Positions 42,941-52,388 of a stretch of DNA of 58,263 nucleotides are shown piece after piece. Both the position numbers and the translations under genes were made by a program. The notes under the pieces were generated by a model. That model saw nothing but the letters and a program-made list of their open reading frames with translations, did no database searches and was not told the DNA's origin. Each line of letters begins with the position of its first letter. The stretch's first letter is position 1. The DNA is taken from contig NZ_JAHDGE010000016.1 of assembly GCF_020627745.1 (NCBI RefSeq), positions 1 to 58,263 of the forward strand, written 5' to 3'. The DNA is from Pseudooctadecabacter sp. (GTDB taxonomy: Bacteria > Pseudomonadota > Alphaproteobacteria > Rhodobacterales > Rhodobacteraceae).

Positions 42941-43593
42941 GGGACATCCTTCCCCGCATAATCGAAAAACTGCCCCGTCTGATCAGGCCTCAACGCCTCC
43001 ATCACATCACACAGGTTCTTTGCAGCCTCCGCCGCCGGCACCTTTTTGTGGCCGGGATATCCGGCGGTGAAGGGCGTCTCTACCGTACCGGGATGCAACG
43101 CTACGATGGCCGCCTCCTTACGTTTGCGCCCGATTTCAATGGCGGCCCCACGCACAATCTGGTTCAGCGCCGCCTTGGACGCGCGGTAGGAATACCACCC
43201 CCCGATCTTGTTGTCCCCGATGGACCCGACCCGCGCCGACAAGACCCCCACCACCGATCGCCCGTCCCGTGGCAAAAGCCTCTCGACGTGGCGTAAGATC
43301 AACGCAGGCCCCACCGCGTTCACAGCATAGACATCCAGCATCTGCTGCGCTTCAACCGCGCCCAACGTCTTTTCAGGCGCGCCGCCCACAGCCAAAGTCC
43401 CGATGGCGATGATGACCAGATCAAACGGCCCGTTGACCGCACCCAACACCCTATCCACAGAAGCCGGATCGGTCACATCCAACCCGTCCGCCGACCGCGA
43501 CACCCCCGTCACACCGTAGCCGCGCTGCTCCAACTCCTGCACCAAAGCGGACCCAATGCCGCCCTGCGCCCCGATAACCAATGCCTGTTTCAT
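42934..43593 (-). CDS. Short-chain dehydrogenase/reductase (CsgA-like SDR)
   Basis: Protein of 219 residues with the NAD(P) motif GAQGGIGSALVQ, the mid-fold VIIAIGTLAVG in place of the usual NNAG, and the catalytic pair YxxxK in WYSYRASKAALNQ. The upstream catalytic Ser lies within GVLSARVGSIG. The type resembles CsgA/SDR5-like enzymes often encoded beside photolyase or cryptochrome genes in alphaproteobacteria. Substrate unknown. It overlaps the start of phrB by 7 bp. The 3' overlap suggests coupled expression with DNA-repair photolyase. Confidence 0.85.
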   Translation of the reverse strand: MKQALVIGAQGGIGSALVQELEQRGYGVTGVSRSADGLDVTDPASVDRVLGAVNGPFDLVIIAIGTLAVGGAPEKTLGAVEAQQMLDVYAVNAVGPALILRHVERLLPRDGRSVVGVLSARVGSIGDNKIGGWYSYRASKAALNQIVRGAAIEIGRKRKEAAIVALHPGTVETPFTAGYPGHKKVPAAEAAKNLCDVMEALRPDQTGQFFDYAGKDVPW

Positions 43594-43628
43594 ACGCCGC
43601 AGGTAGCCTTGTTACACCGTCCTTCCAG

Positions 43629-43650
43629 TTTCTCTGGTTCATAAATACCT
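43629..43650. repeat. Dispersed intergenic repeat, copy A
   Basis: TTTCTCTGGTTC followed by ATAAATACCT, in the intergenic region between the divergent SDR gene and leuA. It matches 20 of 22 bases of copy B at 52316-52337 but lacks the CCTCC/GGAGG palindrome. Confidence 0.5.
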
Positions 43651-43721
43651 GAATTCCACCCGCGCCTCAGCCACGCCCCTTCGCGGATGACCCTCTTGCG
43701 TGCCTCGCGCGAACATTTCCC

Positions 43722-43749
43722 TTTTCAAATGCGCCCCCATCCGTATAGT
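43722..43749 (+). promoter_or_regulatory. Candidate leuA promoter placing the transcript start at the leader ATG
   Basis: TATAGT (43744-43749) fits a -10 box; TTTTCA at 43722-43727 gives a weak -35 with a 16-bp spacer. Transcription would begin near 43756-43757, at or next to the AUG of the leucine-rich leader peptide. No ribosome-binding site precedes that AUG, which would suit a leaderless message. Confidence 0.45.
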
Positions 43750-43756
43750 CCGCCCC

Positions 43757-43813
43757 ATGAGCACGTCCGCACATACGCAGGCCACCTTGGGCCTACTCCT
43801 TAGCCGCCTCTGA
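43757..43813 (+). CDS. leuL: leuA leader peptide (attenuation), 18 residues
   Basis: MSTSAHTQATLGLLLSRL followed by TGA. Five of the last eight residues are leucine, using TTG, CTA, CTC, CTT and CTC. The peptide is 74 bp before leuA. A hairpin follows: its first arm begins at 43807 inside the last codons and stop of the peptide. This is the standard layout of ribosome-mediated attenuation: leucine shortage stalls the ribosome at the Leu codons and changes RNA folding. Leader peptides of this kind before leuA are known in alphaproteobacteria, so the type is established and this instance is read directly. Confidence 0.8.
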   Translation: MSTSAHTQATLGLLLSRL

Positions 43814-43854
43814 GCGTGCCTTTTGGCGCGACCGCTCAGAGGGGACGACGCGCC
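43807..43854 (+). promoter_or_regulatory. Attenuator hairpins of the leuA leader
   Basis: CCTCTGAGCG (43807-43816) pairs perfectly with CGCTCAGAGG (43833-43842). Two competing pairings share GGCGCG (43825-43830): with upstream CGTGCC (43815-43820, loop TTTT), or with downstream CGCGCC (43849-43854). The first arm overlaps the leader peptide's last Leu and stop codons, so ribosome position decides which fold forms. No long T tract follows the distal stem. Confidence 0.6.
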
Positions 43855-43887
43855 AAGAATATCTAAGGAAAAACAAGGAATTACGAA

Positions 43888-45447
43888 ATGACCGATCATG
43901 TTCTGATCTTTGACACCACCCTGCGCGACGGCGAACAATCCCCCGGCGCCACCATGACCCACGCCGAAAAGCTCGAGATCGCTGAAATGCTCGACGATAT
44001 GGGCGTGGACATTATTGAGGCCGGGTTTCCCATTGCCTCCGAAGGTGATTTCAACGCGGTGTCCGAAATCGCCAAACGCTCCAAATCCGCACAAATATGC
44101 GGGCTGAGCCGCGCGAATTTCAAAGACATCGACCGCTGCTGGGAGGCCGTGAAGCATTCCGAGCGCCCCCGCATCCACACCTTTATCGGCACCTCGCCCC
44201 TGCACCGCGCGATCCCGAACCTTGACATGGATCAAATGGCCGACCGTATCCACGATTGCGTCACCCACGCGCGCAATCTGTGTGACAACGTTCAATGGTC
44301 CAGCATGGACGCCACCCGCACCGAATGGGATTTCCTCAAACGCACTGTGGATATCGCCATCAAGGCGGGTGCGACGACAATCAATATTCCCGATACAGTG
44401 GGCTATACCGAACCTGAGGAATCCGCGAACCTGATCAAACGTCTGATCGCCGAGGTGGATAATGCAGATACAGTGATCTTCTCGACCCATTGTCACAATG
44501 ACCTCGGCATGGCGACGGCCAATTCGCTGGCCGCCGTCAACGGCGGCGCGCGCCAGATCGAATGCACGATCAACGGTCTGGGCGAACGCGCTGGCAACAC
44601 CGCCCTCGAAGAGGTCGTGATGGCCCTGCGCGTGCGCCACGACATCATGCCTTATGACACGCGGATCGACACCACGAAGATCATGAACATCTCCCGCCGT
44701 GTGGCCACGGTCAGCGGCTTTCCGGTGCAATTCAACAAGGCCATCGTCGGCAAAAACGCCTTCGCCCACGAAAGCGGCATCCACCAGGACGGCATGCTGA
44801 AAAACCGCGAGACGTTCGAGGTGATGAAGCCCGAGGATGTTGGCCTCAGCGGCACGTCCCTGCCGCTGGGCAAACACTCTGGCCGGGCGGCCCTGCGCGA
44901 TAAGCTCGACAAGCTGGGCTACACGATGGGCGACAATGAACTCAAAGACATTTTTGTGCGGTTCAAAGACCTCGCCGATCGCAAGAAAGAGGTTTTCGAC
45001 GAAGACCTGATCGCCCTGATTGAACTCAGCGACAGCGCCGAAGACCACCTGAAACTCAAGGACCTGACCGTGATCTGCGGCATGAACGGCCCGCAAAAAG
45101 CGACCATGGTGCTGGAAGTCGAAGGCACAGATCACACGGTGCAGGCCACCGGCGACGGCCCCGTCGATGCGACGTTCAATGCCGTCAAACAGCTGTTCCC
45201 CCACAACGCGCGCCTGCAACTTTATCAGGTGCACGCCGTCACAGAAGGCACCGATGCGCAGGCCACAGTGTCTGTGCGAATGGAAGAGGAAGGCCGCATC
45301 GCCACGGGCCAATCCGCCGACACCGACACCGTCGTGGCCTCTGCGAAGGCCTATATCAACGCACTCAACCGCCTGATCGTGCGGCGTCAGAAAATTGGCG
45401 CAGGGTCGGACAAAAAGGAAATCCGCTACACCGACGCCGGGGAATAG
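43888..45447 (+). CDS. leuA: 2-isopropylmalate synthase
   Basis: Protein of 519 residues, the short (LeuA-1) form. The catalytic domain begins FDTTLRDGEQSPGATM, with the metal-binding Asp. The divalent-metal His-x-His is in STHCHNDLGMATANS, and the LeuA regulatory/dimer domain occupies about residues 395-500. It condenses acetyl-CoA with 2-oxoisovalerate in the first step of leucine synthesis and is feedback-inhibited by leucine through the C-terminal domain. The upstream leucine leader adds attenuation control. Followed by a complex inverted-repeat structure before mreB. It is not linked to leuB, leuC or leuD in this window. Confidence 0.95.
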   Translation: MTDHVLIFDTTLRDGEQSPGATMTHAEKLEIAEMLDDMGVDIIEAGFPIASEGDFNAVSEIAKRSKSAQICGLSRANFKDIDRCWEAVKHSERPRIHTFIGTSPLHRAIPNLDMDQMADRIHDCVTHARNLCDNVQWSSMDATRTEWDFLKRTVDIAIKAGATTINIPDTVGYTEPEESANLIKRLIAEVDNADTVIFSTHCHNDLGMATANSLAAVNGGARQIECTINGLGERAGNTALEEVVMALRVRHDIMPYDTRIDTTKIMNISRRVATVSGFPVQFNKAIVGKNAFAHESGIHQDGMLKNRETFEVMKPEDVGLSGTSLPLGKHSGRAALRDKLDKLGYTMGDNELKDIFVRFKDLADRKKEVFDEDLIALIELSDSAEDHLKLKDLTVICGMNGPQKATMVLEVEGTDHTVQATGDGPVDATFNAVKQLFPHNARLQLYQVHAVTEGTDAQATVSVRMEEEGRIATGQSADTDTVVASAKAYINALNRLIVRRQKIGAGSDKKEIRYTDAGE

Positions 45448-45461
45448 CATCCTTTGATGCT

Positions 45462-45520
45462 GGTTTATCGGCGCGCCGTGCAGCGGCGCGCCCTCCGCCC
45501 GCCGCAGGCGCAAGATAAAC
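45462..45520. repeat. Nested inverted repeats after leuA
   Basis: GTTTATC (45463-45469) pairs with GATAAAC (45514-45520). Inside lie two GGCGCGCC palindromes (45470-45477 and 45485-45492) that form an 8-bp stem around GTGCAGC. A further GC-rich stretch, CCCGCCGCAGGCG, follows. The whole can fold as a multibranch element 15 bp past the leuA stop. It may be a terminator or a mobile intergenic repeat. The rest of the gap up to mreB shows no gene; TATAAG at 45602 is a possible -10. Confidence 0.5.
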
Positions 45521-45645
45521 ACCGGCGATCCGTCCCGCAGACGTGGCGGAATAACGCGCATCCTCACGGTTGACCCTCTTCCCCCCATCCGGCCAACACC
45601 CTATAAGCCAGCCAGTCTGCGCCCGTGGGGGAGTCGCGGATATAA

Positions 45646-46704
<1,059 letters not shown>

Positions 46705-46724
46705 CACTCGCGGGGGGAACCCCT

Positions 46725-47642
46725 TTGGCACGTAAGGATCAGACAGAGGATTTTGTGAACCCCGTCCGGCGGCTGCTGGTCGGCGTTCTTGTGCTGTTCA
46801 TGCTGGCCACCTTCCTGATCTGGCGTATCGACAACCCGCGCGTGGAACGGTTCCGCATGATGGTGATCGACACGGTCGTGCCCAGCTTTGACTGGGCCAT
46901 GGCGCCTGTGACGGGCATGGTTAACCTGCTGTCCGACTTTCAATCCTACCAACGACTTGCGCAGCAAAACTCCGATCTGCGCCGAGAATTGCAGGACATG
47001 AAAAGCTGGCGTGAGGCCGCAATCCAGCTCGATCAGGAAAACGCCCGTCTGCGCGACCTGATCAATGTCCAGCTTGACCCGCAACTGACCCGGATCACCG
47101 GCGTGGTCATGGCCGACAGCGGGTCACCCTTTCGTCAGTCTGTCCTTCTCAACGTGGGTGCCCGCGATGGTATTCTGGATGGCTGGCCTGCGATGGACGG
47201 CATCGGGTTGGTGGGCCGCATCTCCGGCGTGGGCGAAGTCACGGCGCGGGTCATTTTGGTGACCGACACGTCCAGCAAGATCCCCGTGACGATCCGTCCA
47301 TCCGGCCAACGGGCCATTTTGTCCGGCGACAATACGATCAATCCAATCCTCAGCTTTATCGAGGACCCCGATCAGGTAAAACCTGGCGACCGGATCGTAA
47401 CATCAGGCGATGGGGGCGTGTTCCCCGCTGATCTTCTTGTGGGACAGCTGGCGCGTGGTACCGATGGCCGCTTGCGGGCGCGCCTATCGGCAGACCTTGA
47501 ACGCCTCGAATTCCTGCGCGTTCTGCGCAGCCAACCCACCGCGCGAATAGAAGAGGCCGGAACCCTTTTGGCCCCGATGACATTTCCCTCCGCCGAGGTC
47601 GAAGACGTCACAGCCGTGGTGGAGGAGCCGGACGATGGATGA
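46725..47642 (+). CDS. mreC: Rod-shape-determining protein MreC
   Basis: Protein of 305 residues with one N-terminal transmembrane helix (about 16-36), a coiled coil (about 75-110, LAQQNSDLRRELQDMKSW) and the two beta barrels of the MreC periplasmic domain (GVVMADSGSPFRQSVLLNVG, VGRISGVGEVTARVILVTD). An acidic tail rich in Glu, Val and Asp follows. The start is TTG (TTGGCACG at 46725), with GGGGGAAC upstream. MreC links MreB and PBP2 and activates the synthase pair. The last 8 bp overlap mreD. Confidence 0.92.
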   Translation: MARKDQTEDFVNPVRRLLVGVLVLFMLATFLIWRIDNPRVERFRMMVIDTVVPSFDWAMAPVTGMVNLLSDFQSYQRLAQQNSDLRRELQDMKSWREAAIQLDQENARLRDLINVQLDPQLTRITGVVMADSGSPFRQSVLLNVGARDGILDGWPAMDGIGLVGRISGVGEVTARVILVTDTSSKIPVTIRPSGQRAILSGDNTINPILSFIEDPDQVKPGDRIVTSGDGGVFPADLLVGQLARGTDGRLRARLSADLERLEFLRVLRSQPTARIEEAGTLLAPMTFPSAEVEDVTAVVEEPDDG

Positions 47643-48270
47643 CAACGTCCTGCGTCGCAGGTGGATCGGGCGCATTACATTTACGCTGCTGGGTCTGGCG
47701 GTGATCTTTTCACACCTCATTCCCTTGGAAACAGTCCCGCCCAGCTTTGGCGGACAATGGTTGATGCCCATTGATGGGGTTGTCACCCTTAACGATCAGG
47801 CCAGCGCTGTCGCGCCCGAACCGATCAGCACACCATCGCGCTGGATTGCGCCGGACCTGCTGTTGCTGATCACGCTGGCATGGATCGCCCGCCGACCGTC
47901 CTTTGCGCCTGTGGCGATTATTGCTTTGGTCTTCTTTCTGTCCGACATGCTGTTTCAACGTCCGCCCGGCCTTTGGACGGCGCTTGTCCTCATCCTGTCG
48001 GAAGTCCTTCGAAAGCGGAACCGGTCCATGCGCACGTTACCATTTACCCTTGAATGGATCACCGTTGGGTCGGGGATCGCGCTGATCACGGGGCTGTATC
48101 ATGTGATCCTGTCGGTGGCCTTGGTGCCACAGGCCGCGCTGGGGCTGACATTGGTTCAGCTTATCCTTACAATTGCCGCCTATCCGATTGTTGTTTTTGT
48201 CTCCTACGCGGCATTCGGCGTAAGCCGTCCCGCACCCGGAGAAGTGGATGCACTGGGGCACAGACTATGA
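47635..48270 (+). CDS. mreD: Rod-shape-determining protein MreD
   Basis: Hydrophobic protein of 211 residues with five or six transmembrane helices, including VIFSHLIPLETVPPSF and WIAPDLLLLITLAWIARRPS. MreD is poorly conserved but its place between mreC and mrdA is fixed. The segment FFLSDMLFQRPPGLWTALVLI matches alphaproteobacterial members. It belongs to the elongasome membrane core. It overlaps mreC by 8 bp and mrdA by 4 bp (ATGA), indicating coupled translation. Confidence 0.85.
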   Translation: MDDNVLRRRWIGRITFTLLGLAVIFSHLIPLETVPPSFGGQWLMPIDGVVTLNDQASAVAPEPISTPSRWIAPDLLLLITLAWIARRPSFAPVAIIALVFFLSDMLFQRPPGLWTALVLILSEVLRKRNRSMRTLPFTLEWITVGSGIALITGLYHVILSVALVPQAALGLTLVQLILTIAAYPIVVFVSYAAFGVSRPAPGEVDALGHRL

Positions 48271-50231
48271 GACGTGGACCAAAGGAAACCGCCGAAGGCG
48301 CACGCCGTCTGTCCAGACGCGCTGTTTTGCTGGGCACTGCGCAAATGGGGGTCGTGGCCATCCTCGGCGGTCGTATGGCGACCATGCAGGTCGAACAGGC
48401 CGATGAGTTCCGGATGCTGGCGGAAGAAAACCGCATCAACCTTGGCCTTATTCCACCCGCGCGCGGGCTGATCTATGACATCAACGGGGTCGTTCTGGCA
48501 GACAATGAACAGCACTACACCATCACGATGACCCGCGAAGGCGCCGGTGACGTGGACGAGGTTCTGGCCCGTCTCAGCCGCCTTGTCGCAATCGACCCCG
48601 AGCAACTTGAAAAGGCGCGCGAGGAACTGCGTGTGCGCTCCTCCTTCGTGCCCGTGACTGTGGCCGAACGGGTCAGTTGGGAAGACATCAGCCGCGTCAC
48701 GGTAAACGCCCCTGCGCTGCCCGGCGTCGTGGCAGAACTTGGCCGCAGCCGCCACTATCCACAGGGCCCGGATATGGCTCACGTGGTCGGCTACGTCGGG
48801 CCTGTCTCCGACTATGACCTCAGCCGGATCGAAGATCAGGACCCGCTGTTGCAAATCCCCCGCTTCCAGATCGGCAAGACAATGGTTGAAAACAACCTTG
48901 AACAGGATTTGCGCGGATCGGCTGGAACCAAGCGCGTCGAAGTGAATGCCGCAGGCCGCGTCATGCGCGAACTTGACAGGGTCGAAGGGCTGCCCGGCTC
49001 CGACGTGCAACTGACCGTGGACGCCCGCCTGCAAAACTACATACAGGCCCGGTTGAGCGGTGAAAGTGCGGCGGCGATCGTGCTGGACGTGACCAATGGC
49101 GACATCAAGGGCATCGGTTCGGCCCCCAGCTATGACCCGAACCTTTTCGTGCAAGGCATTTCTGTCGCGCTTTGGGATGAACTGAACGAACGTGAAGTTG
49201 ACCCGAAACTGCACCGCCGTCCCCTTGCCGCAAAAACCGTACAGGGTACCTATCCGCCCGGATCGACATTCAAGATGGTCACGGCATTGGCTGCACTTGA
49301 GGACGGTGTCGTGAACGCTGATGAAACTGTCCGTTGCGTCGGCCATTCGGATGTCTTTGACGTCCGCTTTCACTGCTGGAAACGTTCCGGCCATGGGAAC
49401 ATGAACCTCAACGAAAGCCTCAAACAGTCCTGCGACGTCTATTACTACGATATCTCCCAACGGGTCGGGATCGACAAAATCGCCGCTATGGGCCGCAAAC
49501 TTGGTCTGGGCGAACGCCATGATCTGCCCATGTCTGCCGTTCGATCCGGCCTGATGCCGGACAAAGCGTGGAAACGGGAGGCCCGCGGAGAGGACTGGCG
49601 CGTGGGCGACACAGTCAATGCGTCAATCGGACAAGGGTATGTGGCCACCTCGCCCCTGCAACTGGCGGTGATGACGGCCCGGATCGCCACGGGCAATGCT
49701 GTAAAACCCCGTTTGGTCAAATCTATCGGCGGCGTCGAACAGCCCTCCGGCGCAGGTGAAAGCCTTGGCCTGAACGAAAACAATTTGCGCCGCATCCGCC
49801 GTGCGATGTTCGATGTGTCCAACAACAGCCGTGGCACAGCTTACCGGTCCCGCATTGCGGAAGAACGGTTCAAAATGGCCGGCAAAACCGGCACATCCCA
49901 GGTCCGCGCTATTGTCCGCGACGAGAATGGCCGCGTCATCACCCGCAACGAAGACCTGCCCTGGAACGCCCGCGACCACGCGCTGTATGTGGCCTATGCG
50001 CCCGCTGACAATCCCAAGTACGCTGTGGCTGTGGTTGTGGAACACGGTGGCGGCGGGTCCGTGGCTGCGGCCCCGATTGCCCGTGATGTGCTTTTGCAGG
50101 CCCTCTACGAAGGCACCCCGCCGCTTGAGGCTTATCCCGCGGCAGTCCGTGGGACCATCGCCAACCAGCAGCGCCAGATGGAGGCGATGTTGCGCGATAT
50201 CCAGCCTGGCCGCGATACGGACCAGGCATAG
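48267..50231 (+). CDS. mrdA: Penicillin-binding protein 2, elongation-specific transpeptidase
   Basis: Protein of 654 residues. Class B PBP motifs are the active Ser in YPPGSTFKMVTA, SxN-like SCD in LKQSCDVYYYD, and KTG in MAGKTGTSQ. The non-penicillin-binding dimer domain precedes them (VEQADEFRMLAEENRINL and RGLIYDINGVVLADN). The N-terminal segment is RRLSRRAVLLGTAQMGVVAI: an SRRAVLLG twin-arginine-like motif before the membrane anchor. It cross-links peptidoglycan along the lateral wall with RodA. ATG at 48267 overlaps the mreD stop. Confidence 0.95.
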   Translation: MRRGPKETAEGARRLSRRAVLLGTAQMGVVAILGGRMATMQVEQADEFRMLAEENRINLGLIPPARGLIYDINGVVLADNEQHYTITMTREGAGDVDEVLARLSRLVAIDPEQLEKAREELRVRSSFVPVTVAERVSWEDISRVTVNAPALPGVVAELGRSRHYPQGPDMAHVVGYVGPVSDYDLSRIEDQDPLLQIPRFQIGKTMVENNLEQDLRGSAGTKRVEVNAAGRVMRELDRVEGLPGSDVQLTVDARLQNYIQARLSGESAAAIVLDVTNGDIKGIGSAPSYDPNLFVQGISVALWDELNEREVDPKLHRRPLAAKTVQGTYPPGSTFKMVTALAALEDGVVNADETVRCVGHSDVFDVRFHCWKRSGHGNMNLNESLKQSCDVYYYDISQRVGIDKIAAMGRKLGLGERHDLPMSAVRSGLMPDKAWKREARGEDWRVGDTVNASIGQGYVATSPLQLAVMTARIATGNAVKPRLVKSIGGVEQPSGAGESLGLNENNLRRIRRAMFDVSNNSRGTAYRSRIAEERFKMAGKTGTSQVRAIVRDENGRVITRNEDLPWNARDHALYVAYAPADNPKYAVAVVVEHGGGGSVAAAPIARDVLLQALYEGTPPLEAYPAAVRGTIANQQRQMEAMLRDIQPGRDTDQA

Positions 50232-50235
50232 CGTC

Positions 50236-51375
50236 ATGTCCTATTTAGAATATCAGGTCAAATACGTCCCCAGCGGATTTCGCAAGTTGATGTACCTCAA
50301 CTGGCCCGTGGTCTTTTTGATCACGGCTGTGTCGGGCTTTGGTTTTCTGATGCTCTATTCTGTTGCCGGCGGGTCGATGGACCCTTGGGTGACGGCCCAA
50401 TCCCAACGTTTCGGGCTGGGCCTTGTGGTTATGATGGTCATGGCCCTGATCCCGATCTGGTTCTGGCGCAACATGGCGTTGGTCGCCTACGTGGTGGCAC
50501 TTTTACTGCTGGTGGCCGTCGAATTTGTAGGCGTCGAACGCAATGGATCACAACGGTGGATCGACCTCGGCCCAATGGATCTGCAACCATCGGAGCTGAT
50601 GAAGATATCGCTCGTTATGTTGCTCGCGGCCTATTATGACTGGTTGCCGCTAAACAAAGTCAGCAAACCCCTGTGGATTATCATTCCGCTGATTTTTATC
50701 GCTGCACCCGCTTATCTGGTGCTCAGCCAGCCCGACCTCGGCACCACAATCCTGCTTGTGACCGGCGGCGGGGCAATCATGTTTCTTGCGGGTGTCCACT
50801 GGGCCTATTTCGCGACCGTGATCGGTGCAGGCATTGCGCTTGTGACAGCCGTTTTTCAATCACGAGGGACGGCATGGCAAATCCTGAAAGACTATCAGTA
50901 CCGGCGGATCGACACCTTCATTGATCCCACGCAAGACCCCTTGGGCGCGGGCTATCACATCACCCAGGCGAAAATCGCGCTCGGGTCCGGCGGCTGGACG
51001 GGCCGGGGCTTCATGCAAGGAACACAAAGCCGTCTGAACTTCCTGCCTGAAAAACACACCGACTTCATCTTTACCACGCTCGCCGAAGAATTCGGCTTTC
51101 TCGGGGCCTTCGGCCTTTTGATCCTTTACGCGCTCATCATCATCTTCTGCGTCATGTCCGCCGTGACCAACAAAGACAGGTTTGCATCGCTCGTGACAAT
51201 GGGGGTGGCCGTGACGTTCTTTTTGTTCTTTGCCGTCAACATGGCAATGGTCATGGGGCTGGCCCCTGTGGTGGGCGTGCCGCTTCCGCTGGTCAGTTAT
51301 GGCGGATCGGCCATGCTGGTCCTGATGGTTGCTTTCGGTCTGGTCCAGTCCGCCCATGTCCATAAACCGAGGTAA
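50236..51375 (+). CDS. rodA: Peptidoglycan glycosyltransferase RodA (SEDS family)
   Basis: Membrane protein of 379 residues with about ten helices. SEDS blocks are RWIDLGPMDLQPSELMKISLV, SQPDLGTTILLV, the catalytic-loop region GFMQGTQSRLNFLPEKHTDFIF, and the C-terminal VVGVPLPLVSYGGSAMLVLM. It polymerises lipid II during elongation in complex with PBP2, whose gene ends 4 bp upstream. Also named mrdB. ATG at 50236 lies just after the mrdA stop. The start of ghrA follows after 3 bp. Confidence 0.96.
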   Translation: MSYLEYQVKYVPSGFRKLMYLNWPVVFLITAVSGFGFLMLYSVAGGSMDPWVTAQSQRFGLGLVVMMVMALIPIWFWRNMALVAYVVALLLLVAVEFVGVERNGSQRWIDLGPMDLQPSELMKISLVMLLAAYYDWLPLNKVSKPLWIIIPLIFIAAPAYLVLSQPDLGTTILLVTGGGAIMFLAGVHWAYFATVIGAGIALVTAVFQSRGTAWQILKDYQYRRIDTFIDPTQDPLGAGYHITQAKIALGSGGWTGRGFMQGTQSRLNFLPEKHTDFIFTTLAEEFGFLGAFGLLILYALIIIFCVMSAVTNKDRFASLVTMGVAVTFFLFFAVNMAMVMGLAPVVGVPLPLVSYGGSAMLVLMVAFGLVQSAHVHKPR

Positions 51376-51378
51376 CAG

Positions 51379-52308
51379 ATGACGGTGAATGCCCTGTTTG
51401 TCGGGTCCGGTCGGGATTGGGATACATATGCGCCCGCCCTGATCGCGGCCTTCGCACGTCTGCCCCGGCATGTGGTCCTGAAGGCAGATCACGCGCCTGA
51501 CACGGTCGACTACATCGTGATGGCAGGGTCACACATCATCGAGGATTTCTCCCCCTTTATCCGTTGCAAGGCGCTGTTGCGTTTGTGGGCGGGGGTCGAA
51601 GACATCGTCCACAATGAAACAATCACATTTCCGATTTGCCGGATGGTGGGCGGTGGTCTGGATCAGGGCATGGTGGAATGGGTCGTGGCCCATGTGATGC
51701 GCCACCATATCGGAATGGACAGGCACATCCTTGGACAAGACGGAATTTGGCGCGATGGATTTGTGCCACCCTTGGCAGAGGACCGGCCAATTACGATCCT
51801 TGGCCTCGGCGCTTTGGGCACAGCCTGCGCGCGGGCCCTGTCCGCTTTGGGGTTTCCCGTAACAGGGTGGAGCCGCACGACAAAGGATATAAGCGGCATC
51901 CGTTGCCTGTCCGGCCCCGTCGGGGACGCCCTGACACAGGCACAGGGCGTCATCTTGCTGTTGCCCAAAACCCCGGACACCGAACACATCCTGAACGCCG
52001 AAACCTTGGCAAAAACAGCCAAAGGTGCATTCGTATTGAACCCCGGACGGGGTCCGCTTATTGACGATGACGCCCTACTGGCCGCTTTGGACAGCGGACA
52101 CATCGCACATGCCACGCTCGACACGTTTTGCACCGAACCGCTGCCGGACAGCCATCCGTATTGGGCGCATCCGTCTGTGACGGTGACACCGCATATCGCC
52201 TCCGCCACCCGCCCGAGACCCGCCGCCGATGTCATCGCCAACAATCTTCAGCGCGGCGAAGAGGGCCGCCCGTTTCTGCACACAGTTGATCGCACCGCCG
52301 GTTATTAA
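51379..52308 (+). CDS. ghrA: Glyoxylate/hydroxypyruvate reductase A-like D-2-hydroxyacid dehydrogenase
   Basis: Protein of 309 residues. The Rossmann domain shows ITILGLGALGTACARALSALG; catalytic Arg lies in LLRLWAGVEDI, and Glu/His in TEPLPDSHPYWAHPSVTVTPHIA. It reduces glyoxylate or hydroxypyruvate to glycolate or glycerate with NADPH. It is attached to the end of the mre/mrd operon with a 3-bp gap and GAGGTAAC upstream. The link to cell elongation is probably positional rather than biochemical. Its product D-glycerate would feed the glycerate 2-kinase encoded at 9-10 kb, an inferred connection. Confidence 0.85.
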   Translation: MTVNALFVGSGRDWDTYAPALIAAFARLPRHVVLKADHAPDTVDYIVMAGSHIIEDFSPFIRCKALLRLWAGVEDIVHNETITFPICRMVGGGLDQGMVEWVVAHVMRHHIGMDRHILGQDGIWRDGFVPPLAEDRPITILGLGALGTACARALSALGFPVTGWSRTTKDISGIRCLSGPVGDALTQAQGVILLLPKTPDTEHILNAETLAKTAKGAFVLNPGRGPLIDDDALLAALDSGHIAHATLDTFCTEPLPDSHPYWAHPSVTVTPHIASATRPRPAADVIANNLQRGEEGRPFLHTVDRTAGY

Positions 52309-52315
52309 GGCCCCG

Positions 52316-52337
52316 TTTCTCTGGTTCGAAAATACCT
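52316..52337. repeat. Dispersed intergenic repeat, copy B
   Basis: A 22-base segment beginning TTTCTCTGGTTC and ending AAATACCT matches 20 of 22 bases of a segment at 43629-43650. Here it is followed by the palindrome CCTCC-GCC-GGAGG (52335-52347). The element lies just after ghrA. A diverged relative of the palindrome part (CAAATACTCC then CCGGAG) occurs after the enolase-superfamily gene near 4795-4813. Confidence 0.55.
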
Positions 52338-52350
52338 CCGCCGGAGGCAC

Positions 52351-52370
52351 CAAAATTCATGGAATTTTGG
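52351..52370. terminator. Hairpin CAAAATTC/GAATTTTG between ghrA and sseB
   Basis: Perfect 8-bp arms around ATG, between two convergent genes. The A/T-rich arms give a T run in either direction, so it can act as a bidirectional terminator. Confidence 0.6.
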
Positions 52371-52388
52371 TAACCCGCCCCGCAGGGC

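Noticed and set aside
43639-45588. 649-codon open frame antisense to leuA
   Set aside because: Covers leuA completely, has no homology pattern and mirrors the codon structure of leuA on the other strand.
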